This document shows, piece after piece, positions 52,935-61,879 of a stretch of DNA of 64,000 nt (position 1 is its first letter; each line of letters begins with the position of its first letter). The stretch is from positions 64,345 to 128,344 of the forward strand of contig NZ_JQKI01000018.1 of the NCBI RefSeq assembly GCF_000745965.1. Direction: 5' to 3'. The position numbers and the translations under genes are program-made. This DNA comes from Edaphobacter aggregans DSM 19364. GTDB taxonomy: Bacteria > Acidobacteriota > Terriglobia > Terriglobales > Acidobacteriaceae. The notes below the pieces were generated by a model. It had not been told where the DNA came from. It searched no databases and saw only the letters and a program-made list of their open reading frames with translations.

Positions 52935-55670
52935 ATGCGCAGGCCCGTCTCTTTACGACTTCTCTCATTCGTCTTCTTCCTGGTCTTTGCCGCCGCGCTC
53001 GTCCCATGCGCCGGCGCCTACCAGAGCAACTCCGGAACCGTCTCCGGAACCATCACCGATCCCAGCGGAGCACTCGTTCCCAACGCAACCGTTGAGATCG
53101 CCAATCATGTCACCGGTTACAAGCGCACCGCGACGACCGACAGCACCGGACAGTTCCGCTTCTACAACGTTCCCTTCAATCCCTACCGCGTCACCGTCAC
53201 GATGCAGGGATTCGCAACAACCATCAAGTCCGTCAACGTAGACAGCATCGTTCCCGTCGTCACCCCAATCAAGCTCGGCGTCGCCGAAACCTCGACCACC
53301 GTGACCGTTGAGAGTGGCGCTGACCTGATCGAGAACGACTCCACCTTCCACACCGATGTCGATCGCTCCACCATCGATCGCATGCCCGTCGAGAGCCAGT
53401 CTTCCTCGCTCAGCTCCATCGTCACGCTCTCCTCGCCTGGCGTTGCAGCTGACTCCAACGGTCTATTCCACGGTATGGGCGACCACGCCGAGAACTCCTT
53501 CTCGATCGACGGCCAGCCCATCACCGACCAGCAGAGCAAGGTCTTCTCCAACCAGGTACCTTCAGACGCAATTCAGTCGCTCGAAGTCATCGGCGGCGCG
53601 CCTCCGGCAGAGTTCGGCGACAAGACCAGCCTCGTCATCAAGGCCACCACGCGCTCCGGACAAGGCGTCACCACGCCGCACGGCTCCATCGCCTTCGACT
53701 ACGGAACCTTCGGAACCACCAGCCTCGACGCTACCCTCGCCTACGGCGGCCAGAACTGGGGGAACTTCGTCGCAGTCAGCGGCCTGAACACCGGACGCTT
53801 CCTCGACGGCCCCGAGTTCCAGACCCTGCACGACAAGGGCAACCAGCAGAACATCTTCGACCGCATCGACTACCAGTTCAAGGACGCCGACTCCATCCAC
53901 ACCAACCTGCAGTACACGCGCTCCTGGTTCCAGACGCCGAACTCCTTCGACACGTCAAACGTCTTCGACCAGTTCGGAAACTCCGTCGGTGCCGCCGACC
54001 AGCGCTCCAAGATCGAGACCTACAACATCGCGCCCACCTGGACGCACATCATCAACGAGAACACCGTCGCCAACATCGGCGCATACATCCGCCGCGACGG
54101 TTACAACTACATCCCCAGCAACAACCCGCTCGCCGATCTCGGCCCCATCCAGCAAGAGACCGTGCAGCAGTACCGCACCCTCACCAACACCGGCGCGCAC
54201 GCCGATCTCACCTGGTCGAAGGGAATCCATAACGTGAAGGCCGGCATCCTCTACCAGCAGACCTTCCTGCGCGAAAACCTGCACACCGGCCTCGTCGATC
54301 CCGCGCTCAACGCACCATGCGTCGATGCCGACGGCAATCCGGTGAATGGTTTCACCGATCCCGCACAGTGTGCGGCCGCCAATCTTACCGCAAACGACGC
54401 CTTCAATCCCGTCCTCCTTCCGTACGACCTCACCCGCGGCGGCCAGAACTACTTCTGGCACGGCCAGACCGACGTCAAGCAGCTCGCGCTCTACGTGCAG
54501 GACCAGATCACCAAAGGCAACTGGCTGCTGAACCTCGGCATCCGCGGCGACCTCTACAACGGCCTCGCGGTGCAGCGCATGGTCGAGCCCCGCGTCGGCA
54601 TCTCCTACAACATCAAGAAGACCAACACCGTCCTTCGCGTCTCCTACGCTCGCGTGCAGGAGACTCCCTTCAACGAGAACCTCGTGCTCTCCGTCAACGG
54701 CTGCTACGACCCCGTCATCCAGGGCATCTTCCAAACCCTCGGCGTCTGCACGCCCGCGCCCTTCAATCCCGGCATGCGCAACGAGTTCCACGCCGGCTTC
54801 CAGCAGGCCTTCAGCAAACACCTCGTCGTCAGCGCCGAGTACATCTGGAAGTACACCCACAACGCCTACGACTTCTCGGTCTTCGGCGCCACGCCCATCA
54901 CCTTCCCCATCGCCTGGAAAAACTCGAAGATCCCCGGCTTTGCCCTTCGCGCCAACGTTCCTGAGACGCACGGCATCAGTGCCTTCGTCGTGATGTCGTC
55001 GGTCGCGTCGCGCTTCTTCCTCCCGCAACTCGGCGGCGTTGGCGCAACACCTGGCACGCCCGGCACGAACTTCCCGTTCCGCATCGACCACGACGAGCGC
55101 TTCAACCAGACCGCGCACATCCAGTACGCTCTGCCCTTCCGCAAGAGCACGTGGCTCGGCTTCAACTGGCGCTACGACAGCGGCCTCGTGGCAGGCGCAA
55201 CTCCCTGCTACAACGTCACCGACCCAAACAGCGGATGCGCCGGCTTCTCCTTCGACGCGATCGGCAACCCGCTCACCATCAACGGCCAGCCCGCAATCAG
55301 CCTCAGCAGCTTCACCGCCGACCAGCAGTTCCAGGCCGGCCTCGCCTGCGGAGGCGTTCGCGCAACACCAACCAGCGCGCTGCCCGACATCTGCGCTGCC
55401 TCGCAGCTCACCTCCAGCCTGCTTCACATCCCTGCTGCCAACACCGGCAACGACGACCACAATCCGCCGCGCGTCCAGCCGCGCAGCCTCTTCGACCTCG
55501 CCATCGGCGAGGACAACCTCTTCCACGGCGACAAGCGCAAGGTCGGCCTGCGCCTGACCGCCGTCAATGTCACCAACAAGTACGCGCTCTACAACTTCCT
55601 CTCCACGTTCTCGGGAACGCACTACGTGACCCCACGCGCGTTCACCGGAGAGGTCAGCTTCAGCTTCTAA
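52935..55670 (+). CDS. TonB-dependent receptor, likely metal or metallophore uptake
   Basis: A 911-residue outer-membrane protein. Signal peptide at residues 1-28, then a carboxypeptidase-regulatory beta domain (GTVSGTITDPSGALVPNATVEI, near 35-115), a plug (SFSIDGQPITDQQSKVFSNQVPSDAIQSLEVIGGAPPAEFGDKTSLVI), a 22-strand barrel and a terminal Phe (EVSFSF). It differs in size and plug from the 1110-residue receptor at 17.7 kb. Position between DUF2946 and MerC genes suggests metal uptake; the ligand is not proved. AGGAG lies upstream of the ATG. Confidence 0.88.
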   Translation: MRRPVSLRLLSFVFFLVFAAALVPCAGAYQSNSGTVSGTITDPSGALVPNATVEIANHVTGYKRTATTDSTGQFRFYNVPFNPYRVTVTMQGFATTIKSVNVDSIVPVVTPIKLGVAETSTTVTVESGADLIENDSTFHTDVDRSTIDRMPVESQSSSLSSIVTLSSPGVAADSNGLFHGMGDHAENSFSIDGQPITDQQSKVFSNQVPSDAIQSLEVIGGAPPAEFGDKTSLVIKATTRSGQGVTTPHGSIAFDYGTFGTTSLDATLAYGGQNWGNFVAVSGLNTGRFLDGPEFQTLHDKGNQQNIFDRIDYQFKDADSIHTNLQYTRSWFQTPNSFDTSNVFDQFGNSVGAADQRSKIETYNIAPTWTHIINENTVANIGAYIRRDGYNYIPSNNPLADLGPIQQETVQQYRTLTNTGAHADLTWSKGIHNVKAGILYQQTFLRENLHTGLVDPALNAPCVDADGNPVNGFTDPAQCAAANLTANDAFNPVLLPYDLTRGGQNYFWHGQTDVKQLALYVQDQITKGNWLLNLGIRGDLYNGLAVQRMVEPRVGISYNIKKTNTVLRVSYARVQETPFNENLVLSVNGCYDPVIQGIFQTLGVCTPAPFNPGMRNEFHAGFQQAFSKHLVVSAEYIWKYTHNAYDFSVFGATPITFPIAWKNSKIPGFALRANVPETHGISAFVVMSSVASRFFLPQLGGVGATPGTPGTNFPFRIDHDERFNQTAHIQYALPFRKSTWLGFNWRYDSGLVAGATPCYNVTDPNSGCAGFSFDAIGNPLTINGQPAISLSSFTADQQFQAGLACGGVRATPTSALPDICAASQLTSSLLHIPAANTGNDDHNPPRVQPRSLFDLAIGEDNLFHGDKRKVGLRLTAVNVTNKYALYNFLSTFSGTHYVTPRAFTGEVSFSF

Positions 55671-55682
55671 TCATCCGAATGC

Positions 55683-55720
55683 GAAGAGGCGCAGACAGGA
55701 ACACCGGTCTGCGCCTCTTC
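55683..55720. terminator. Terminator or attenuating hairpin between the TonB receptor and MerC genes
   Basis: GAAGAGGCGCAGAC pairs perfectly (14 bp) with GTCTGCGCCTCTTC around a 10-nt loop. No clear T-run. Could limit transcription into the MerC gene or separate the units. Confidence 0.6.
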
Positions 55721-55762
55721 GATTCATAGAGCGTTCCACGGAACACTTCAAGGATTTCGACG

Positions 55763-56206
55763 ATGGGTACCTTTGTTTCATCGACAGCGCATCTGCGCCG
55801 TCATGCCGATCTCGCCGGAGCCACAGCCTCCGGCATCTGCCTCGTTCACTGCCTGCTGACGCCGCTCGTCATCAGCCTCTTCCCCGACGTCATCCCGTAT
55901 CTTCCCGGCGACGCAAGGATTCACCGCGCGCTGGCCGTTGGAATCGTTCTGCTGGGAGCGGTAGCCTTCGTTCCGGGCTACCGCATCCATCGCCGCAAGT
56001 CCCTTCTCGTGCTCATCGGCGCAGGCATCTCGCTCATTCTCACCGTGGCGTGGACAGCGGAAGCGATGAGCCGCACAACCGAACTAGCGCTCAGCATCCC
56101 AGGTTCGCTGATGCTAGTCACAGCCCACCTGCTGAACCGCAGTTTCTGCCGCCAGTGCAAAACCTGCACTAACTCCGTAGCCTGTCATTCAACGAGCCTC
56201 AGCTAA
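55763..56206 (+). CDS. MerC domain membrane protein
   Basis: A 147-residue inner-membrane protein with four helices. The MerC-type Cys pair reads GICLVHCLLTPLVISLFP near residues 25-40, and a second Cys cluster FCRQCKTCTNS lies near the end. MerC was named for mercury uptake, but this family is widespread with zinc/TonB loci. Follows the TonB receptor by 92 nt. Confidence 0.78.
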   Translation: MGTFVSSTAHLRRHADLAGATASGICLVHCLLTPLVISLFPDVIPYLPGDARIHRALAVGIVLLGAVAFVPGYRIHRRKSLLVLIGAGISLILTVAWTAEAMSRTTELALSIPGSLMLVTAHLLNRSFCRQCKTCTNSVACHSTSLS

Positions 56207-56264
56207 ACGACTCGAAGGAGGAGCGCATGGCCACACGCCGCCTCCTCTTCTCCTTCGCCCTGCA

Positions 56265-57653
56265 TTAGCTCTTCGCAGCAAGCGGCAGGCACTCCTCCAG
56301 GATGTCGAGCGCAATATCCGCCTCGTGCTGGTTCACAATCAACGGCGGACACAGCCGTATCGTAGACTCGCCGCAGCCAAGAATCAGCAGGCCGCGCTCG
56401 AAGGCCAGATCGACGACACGATCGCGCAGCTTTCCAGCCGGCTCACGTGTCTGCTTGTCCTTCACCAGCTCGACGCCGATCATCAGTCCCCGCCCACGCA
56501 CGTCGCCAACATTGTTATGGCGGTCGATCCACGACCGCAGCCGCTCCATCATCGTCGTTCCCACAGCCGCAGCGTTCGCGATCCCTTCGTGCTCCAGAAC
56601 ATCCATCGTCGCCAGTGCCGCCGCAATCGCCACAGGATTCCCGCCGAACGTGCTCGCATGCGAACCCGGAACCCAGTCCATGATCTCCGCCTTCGCCATG
56701 CAGACACCCAGCGGCATGCCGCTGGCGATGCCCTTTGCGCTGCACACAATGTCCGGCTCTACGCCCGTGTGCTCCATCGCCCACCACTTACCCGTTCGCC
56801 CCGCGCCCGACTGCACCTCATCGGCGATCAGCAGAATGCCATGCCTGTCGCAGATGCTTCGTATCTCGCGCAGAAAGTTATCCGGAGCAACAACGTATCC
56901 ACCCTCACCCTGAATCGGCTCAAGAATGATCGCCGCAACCTCTTCGGGCGGAAGAATCGTCCTGAACAACCTCTCCTCGATGTAGCGCGCGCAGCCCAGC
57001 GCATACGCCTCCTGCTCCTCCGCGCCGCCGCGGCATCCGCGATACACATGCGGATACGGAACGTGTTGCACGCCCGGAACGAACGGCGCAAATCGCCGCT
57101 TCTGCTGCGGCTTCGACGACGTAAGCGACAGCGCTCCCATCGTCCTTCCATGAAACGCCCCAAGGAACGCAATGATGTTCTGCCGACCCGTGTGATAGCG
57201 AGCCAGCTTCAACGCGCACTCCACCGCCTCTGCTCCCGAGTTGCCGTAGTAGAACCGATGCGGCCCGCACATCGGCGCCACTGCCGACAACCGCTCTGCA
57301 AACTTCACCATGCTCTCGTAGTAAAAATCCGTGCCCGACATGTGGATCAGTTGCGCCGCCTGTTCCTGAATCGCCTTCACCACCTCCGGATGACAGTGCC
57401 CGGTCGAGTTCACCGCAATCCCCGCCGCAAAGTCGAGAAACTCATTTCCATCGACGTCCGTAATGCGCACGCCGCGTCCCGACTTCGCCACCAGCGGATA
57501 GCTGCGCGTGTAGCTCGGCGAGATCACGCGATCATCCGCGGCGGCCGCCGCCTTCGCCAGCGGCCCGGGCAGAGCAGTCTTCAGCCTCGGACCATACTGC
57601 GCAAACTCCGCTTCCGTAGCAATGCGCATGCTTTCCTGCATCATGGTGCTCAT
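56265..57653 (-). CDS. Class-III aminotransferase (GABA/acetylornithine type)
   Basis: A 462-residue PLP aminotransferase. PLP lysine is in SAKGIASGMPLG, with preceding IADEVQSGAGRTGKWWAMEHTGVEPD; N-terminal block DFAAGIAVNSTGHCHPEVVKAI. The length and N-terminus fit 4-aminobutyrate or 5-aminovalerate-type enzymes more than acetylornithine. ATG 57653 has GGAAGGAGA 8 nt before. Not the same protein as the ornithine aminotransferase at 24 kb. Confidence 0.85.
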   Translation of the reverse strand: MSTMMQESMRIATEAEFAQYGPRLKTALPGPLAKAAAAADDRVISPSYTRSYPLVAKSGRGVRITDVDGNEFLDFAAGIAVNSTGHCHPEVVKAIQEQAAQLIHMSGTDFYYESMVKFAERLSAVAPMCGPHRFYYGNSGAEAVECALKLARYHTGRQNIIAFLGAFHGRTMGALSLTSSKPQQKRRFAPFVPGVQHVPYPHVYRGCRGGAEEQEAYALGCARYIEERLFRTILPPEEVAAIILEPIQGEGGYVVAPDNFLREIRSICDRHGILLIADEVQSGAGRTGKWWAMEHTGVEPDIVCSAKGIASGMPLGVCMAKAEIMDWVPGSHASTFGGNPVAIAAALATMDVLEHEGIANAAAVGTTMMERLRSWIDRHNNVGDVRGRGLMIGVELVKDKQTREPAGKLRDRVVDLAFERGLLILGCGESTIRLCPPLIVNQHEADIALDILEECLPLAAKS

Positions 57654-57794
57654 GGGTGTCTCCTTCCGGCGGAACATCGTTCAAACCGCGTCGTCCCCCC
57701 GCCCCAGCGCATGGAGCGGCAACGCTGCTGGCGAGCGCGCAGCGAAGGGATCGACCTGAGTTGTGAGCGGAGAGCTGTCACTAGTCGGCGAAGA

Positions 57795-57925
57795 GGCCAG
57801 GGCGGCGCACCACGGGAAGCGCACGCAGATCAGCCGCCTCCGTGTGGTGCATCCAGAACGAGCACCGTGCCGTAATACCCGCAGCTGTAAGGCTAGGCGG
57901 CATAACCTGAGTCCTCTACACGCGC
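57795..57925 (+). promoter_or_regulatory. Candidate variant cobalamin riboswitch
   Basis: On the plus strand the conserved pieces of the B12 aptamer occur in order: GGGAA near 57814, GGTGCATCC at 57846, and the B12-box-like CCCGCAGCTGTAAGG at 57878-57892, followed by a GCTAGGCGGCATAACC segment. GCACCAC and GTGTGGTGC can pair. The spacing between GGGAA and GGTG is about 25 nt longer than normal, and the 3' half is short, as in class-II types. The only downstream plus-strand gene is the EamA transporter at 58122. A chance resemblance is possible. The rest of the gap 57654-58121 holds nothing else I can support. Confidence 0.4.
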
Positions 57926-58121
57926 AGTATAGCCTCAGAGCGCATCGTCTGGCTCCGCCAGTCTCTTTTCTCCGCCACACATCAGGAAGCTATTTTAGAA
58001 AGAATCGCGCCGCCGGCGTGCACATCCAACACGCATAAGCACAAGCAACGCAGCAATATCTGTTGGTTTGCCTCGCCTCGCAGTCGCAGCAGATCTTTTC
58101 GACCTCCGGGAGCCGTTTTGC

Positions 58122-59048
58122 ATGAGCCGGCGTGATCTCTTTCAGCTTCTCCTCCTCTCCGCCGTCTGGGGAGCGTCCTTCATCCTCATCGAAATCACCG
58201 GCCGCAGCTTCCCGCCGCCCTGGGTCGCGCTGCTGCGCCTCAGCTTCGGCGCCGCCTTCCTCTGGAGCGTTCTTCTTCTACGCAAGCGCTCGCTCCCTCC
58301 GCGTCGACTCATCATCCCTCTGCTGATGGTGGCGTTCTTCAACAACGCCATTCCCTTCTGCCTCTTCGCCCTCGGCGAACGCACCGTTCCCAGCGGAATC
58401 GCCGCCGTGCTCAACGCCACTACGCCCATCTGGACGCTGCTCCTCACCCTCGGCGTCCAGAGCACCCGCCCCGCGCGCTACACCATCGCCGGCATCCTGC
58501 TCGGCTTCACCGGAGTCATGGTCGTCGTCTTCAGCCACGGCAGCGAACAGCACGGCAGCGTCAGCACAGGCCAATTCTTCCTCGGCGTCCTCTACATCGT
58601 GCTCGCCAGCCTGGGCTACGCCATCGCAACCGTCATCGCCAAGAACCGCCTCAAAGGCCTCGACCCCATCGGGCTCGCGACCACGCAGCTCACGCTCGCC
58701 TGGCTCATGATCCTTCCCGTCGCAACATTCGGCCCGCACCCCGGCACAATCGCGCGCAGCTCTATCGCCGCCGCCAGCCTGCTCGGCGTCGCCGGAAGCG
58801 GCCTCGCCTACCTGCTCTACTACGATCTGCTAAGTCGCATCCCATCCACCCACGTTACGGCCGTCACATACCTGCTGCCGATCTGGGGACTCTTCTGGGG
58901 ATACATCGCCCACGAGCCCATCCTGTGGACCGCCTACCTCGGCGTGCTCATCGTCATCGCCGGCCTTGCACTGATGAACCGCGCCTCGACGTCCACACCC
59001 ATCAAGGTGGAAGCGACGAAGGAGACGGTCGCCTGCGATGCCGGCTAG
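58122..59048 (+). CDS. EamA/DMT-family transporter
   Basis: A 308-residue inner-membrane exporter with about ten helices in two EamA repeats; the first begins LFQLLLLSAVWGASFILIE and the C-terminal half has LGYAIATVIAKNRLKGLDPIGLATTQLTLAWLMIL. ATG 58122 (Met-Ser-Arg-Arg) is used; an upstream extension to 58068 is not helical. It diverges from the aminotransferase, possibly under the riboswitch-like element. Substrate unknown. Confidence 0.82.
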   Translation: MSRRDLFQLLLLSAVWGASFILIEITGRSFPPPWVALLRLSFGAAFLWSVLLLRKRSLPPRRLIIPLLMVAFFNNAIPFCLFALGERTVPSGIAAVLNATTPIWTLLLTLGVQSTRPARYTIAGILLGFTGVMVVVFSHGSEQHGSVSTGQFFLGVLYIVLASLGYAIATVIAKNRLKGLDPIGLATTQLTLAWLMILPVATFGPHPGTIARSSIAAASLLGVAGSGLAYLLYYDLLSRIPSTHVTAVTYLLPIWGLFWGYIAHEPILWTAYLGVLIVIAGLALMNRASTSTPIKVEATKETVACDAG

Positions 59049-59052
59049 CGCG

Positions 59053-60543
59053 TTACTTCCTCCGCCAGCGAACCCCGTCCTTCGAGTCCTCGATCAGGAT
59101 CCCCTTCGCCAGCAGGTCATTGCGAATCGCATCGGCACGGGCAAAGTTGCGAGTCTTCTTCGCCTGCGTACGCTCCGCCACCAGTGCATCAATCTCAGCG
59201 TCCGAGAGCGAAAGATTCGCCACCAGCTCCGGCGAAGCCTCGCCCAGCCTTCCCTCCGCCTCCGCCCACTTCAGCGCCGCACGCGTAATCTCCGCGTCGT
59301 TGTCCTTCAGCACCGCGAAGACGCCGTCGAACAGCTCCATCACCTTCAGTACCTCATCCACGTCGCTCATCTTGAGCGTGCCCGCATCCGCCGCGCTGTT
59401 CACCACGCGAACCATATCGAAGATCGCCGCGCGCGCCTCAGCCGTATTCAGATCATTCGCCAGCGCCGCCGTGTACTTCGCCCGAGCCTCATGAATCACT
59501 AAGGTCAGGTTGTCGATGACCACCTTGCCCTCCGGAAGCTCCTCGGGCCACGGCCCCTTCAGCATGCGTTGATGAAAGTTCCGCAGCCGCTCGATCGCGT
59601 TCGTCGACTCCGTCAGCGAATCGAACGTGAAGTTCATCTGGTTGCGATACGGCACCGAGATCAGCAGGAACCGTATCGCCGACGCGCGATAGCCCTTCAG
59701 CAGCAGGTCGCGCAGCGTGTAGAAGTTCCCCTCCGATTTCGACATCTTGCGCCCCTCCACCAGCAGGAAGCGCACATGCATCCAGTGCCGCGCAAACGCC
59801 TCCCCCGTCGCCGACTCCGACTGCGCAATCTCGTTCTCGTGATGCGGGAACATCAGGTCCTCGCCGCCGCAGTGCAGGTCGAACGTCTCGCCCAGAAACT
59901 TCGTCGCCATCGCCGAGCACTCGATGTGCCAGCCCGGCCGCCCGCATCCCAGCGCCGTTTCCCAGCTCTGCTCACCGGGCTTACACGCCTTCCACAGCGC
60001 GAAGTCACGCGCCGCATCCTTCTCGTACTCATCAATATCGACGCGCGCGCCGTCCTCGATGCCCTCGAAGTCCTTGCGCGACAACTTGCCGTACTCCGGA
60101 AACCGCGCAATGCGGAAGTACCAGCTGCCATCCTCCGCCTTGTACGCGATGTCCTGCGCGGCGAGCTTCTCGATCAACCCCACCATGTCCGGAATGCAAT
60201 TGGTCGCCTTCGCCACCTGCTCCGGCCGCTCGATCCCCAGCGCATCGACATCTTCAAAAAAAGCCTGCTCGTACTTCGCCGTATACTCGGCGATCTTCTT
60301 GCCCGCCGCCGCGGCGTTGCGAATGATCTTGTCGTCGACGTCAGTCACGTTCATCACGTACTTCACCGTCATGCCCTGCTGCCGCAGGAAACGTCGCAGC
60401 ACATCCACGTGCAGGAACGTTCTGAAGTTGCCGATGTGGCCGTAGTCGTAGACGGTTGGGCCACAGCAGTACATTCGCAGCTCCGGCGCGCCAACCGGCG
60501 CCAGCGTCTCAACCTTGTCGCCCAGGGTGTTGAAGAGTTCCAT
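59053..60543 (-). CDS. cysS: Cysteine--tRNA ligase
   Basis: A 496-residue class-I synthetase. The HIGH-like motif is YDYGHIGNFRTF near residue 40; the zinc ligands lie in CCGPTVY, HIECSAM and HCGGEDLMFPHHENEIAQ; KMSKS is KMSKSEGNFYTL. ATG 60543 (Met-Glu-Leu-Phe) is preferred over the GTG at 60582, whose added residues are not conserved. Convergent with the EamA gene with 4 nt between. Confidence 0.95.
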   Translation of the reverse strand: MELFNTLGDKVETLAPVGAPELRMYCCGPTVYDYGHIGNFRTFLHVDVLRRFLRQQGMTVKYVMNVTDVDDKIIRNAAAAGKKIAEYTAKYEQAFFEDVDALGIERPEQVAKATNCIPDMVGLIEKLAAQDIAYKAEDGSWYFRIARFPEYGKLSRKDFEGIEDGARVDIDEYEKDAARDFALWKACKPGEQSWETALGCGRPGWHIECSAMATKFLGETFDLHCGGEDLMFPHHENEIAQSESATGEAFARHWMHVRFLLVEGRKMSKSEGNFYTLRDLLLKGYRASAIRFLLISVPYRNQMNFTFDSLTESTNAIERLRNFHQRMLKGPWPEELPEGKVVIDNLTLVIHEARAKYTAALANDLNTAEARAAIFDMVRVVNSAADAGTLKMSDVDEVLKVMELFDGVFAVLKDNDAEITRAALKWAEAEGRLGEASPELVANLSLSDAEIDALVAERTQAKKTRNFARADAIRNDLLAKGILIEDSKDGVRWRRK

Positions 60544-60655
60544 CGTTGCCACGTGCGTCTCTATCCTGTCGCAGCCGAGCACGTAGCACGGTGCAGACTC
60601 TCTCTCGCAAGAATTTCCTTGTCGATTTTAGCCGATGACCGGCGATTTCTCCCCT

Positions 60656-61858
60656 CTAGCTGCCACCAAGCCGCAGCTGCGGAGTCGCCCCCAGCGCATC
60701 CGAAGCCACCTCGCCCGCCACAAACTTCGGCCACGCCGCAGCGGCAATCATCGCCGCATTGTCCGTAGACAAGGCCAGCGAAGGAAACGCCACCGGCAAC
60801 CCGCGCTTATCCGCCTCCGCCTGAAACCTCCGCCGCAGCTCGCTGTTCGCCGCCACACCGCCCGAGACCACCATCCCCCGCGCCCCAAACGCCTCAGCCG
60901 CACCAAAGGCCTGTCGAAGAAGATTCCCCACCACCGCATACTGAAACGACGCAATCATATCCAGCGTCTGCTCATCGCATAGCCCCGCAGCCTCATCCGA
61001 ACCCGGCTTCCACTCTGGATGCTTTGCCAAAGCCGTCCTCCGCGCCTCCACGCTCTCGCGCATGTGGTTCGTCTCGATATACCGCAACACCGCCGTCTTG
61101 ATCCCGCTGAACGAAAAATCAAAGCTCGGCGCGCCATCCACGTCGTGCGCACCTCCGCGATGCTTGATCGGCTGAAACCGGAACGGCACCGCGCGAGGAT
61201 TCCCGCGCCGCGCCAGAGCATCGATCCACGGGCCTCCCGGATACCCCAGCCCCAGCAGCTTCGCCACCTTGTCATACGCCTCGCCCGCAGCATCGTCCAC
61301 CGTGCGCCCCACATTGCGGTACCGCCACACCCCCTCGCTGCTCTCAGCCAGATACAAATGCGTATGCCCACCCGAAACCACAAGCGCCAGCAGCGGAGCC
61401 TCACCGCCAACCCGCTGACCCACTGACTCGCTGACTCGCTGACTTGCTGACTCGCTGACTTGCTGACTCGCCTCCATCAGCACCGCATGAATATGACCCT
61501 CCAGATGATTCACCCCAATCAAGGGCTTATCCAGCCCCAGCGTCAGCGCCTTCGCATACGTAATCCCCACCAGCAGCGCGCCCGCGAGCCCCGGCCCCTC
61601 CGTCACCGCCACTGCATCCAGATCATCAAATTGAACGCCCGCGCGGCTCATCGCCTCTCGCACCACCGGCACAATATTCCGCAGATGCTCACGCGACGCC
61701 AGCTCCGGAACCACGCCACCATAGTTCGCATGCAGATTAATCTGCGACGCTACCACATTCGACAGCGCCTCCCTGCCGCCGCGCACCACCGCCGCCGCCG
61801 TCTCGTCGCACGAGCTCTCGATCGCCAGAATCAGCCCTGTGCCCGCTCTCTCCCGCAT
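60656..61858 (-). CDS. tsaD: tRNA N6-threonylcarbamoyl adenosine transferase TsaD (with repeat insertion)
   Basis: A 400-residue TsaD, about 50 longer than usual. The metal motif HLEGHIHAVLMEA and LLALVVSGGHTHLYLAE, the GDEAYDKVAKLLGLGYPGGP block, and the FSFSGIKTA and AANSELRRR blocks are all present. Between HIHAVLMEA and LLALVV, 22 extra residues (SQQVSESASQRVSESVGQ...) are encoded by 8-bp tandem repeats. Transfers threonylcarbamoyl to A37 of ANN tRNAs. ATG 61858 follows AAAGAG. Confidence 0.9.
   Translation of the reverse strand: MRERAGTGLILAIESSCDETAAAVVRGGREALSNVVASQINLHANYGGVVPELASREHLRNIVPVVREAMSRAGVQFDDLDAVAVTEGPGLAGALLVGITYAKALTLGLDKPLIGVNHLEGHIHAVLMEASQQVSESASQRVSESVGQRVGGEAPLLALVVSGGHTHLYLAESSEGVWRYRNVGRTVDDAAGEAYDKVAKLLGLGYPGGPWIDALARRGNPRAVPFRFQPIKHRGGAHDVDGAPSFDFSFSGIKTAVLRYIETNHMRESVEARRTALAKHPEWKPGSDEAAGLCDEQTLDMIASFQYAVVGNLLRQAFGAAEAFGARGMVVSGGVAANSELRRRFQAEADKRGLPVAFPSLALSTDNAAMIAAAAWPKFVAGEVASDALGATPQLRLGGS
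61415..61470. repeat. 8-bp tandem repeat (CTGACTCG) inside tsaD
   Basis: Six copies of CTGACTCG or CTGACTTG run from 61423 to 61470, preceded by a degenerate CTGACCCA copy at 61415. Unit size (8) is not a multiple of 3, so gain or loss of one copy would frameshift tsaD. Confidence 0.9.
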
Positions 61859-61879
61859 CTCTTTATCATAAAGACTGAG

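Noticed and set aside
56325..57875. A 516-codon plus-strand frame antisense to the aminotransferase
   Set aside because: Shadow frame of the class-III aminotransferase.
61460..61879. N-terminal extension of cca to 61460
   Set aside because: It is the antisense of tsaD, including the tandem repeat; the CCA-type sequence begins at ATG 61880.
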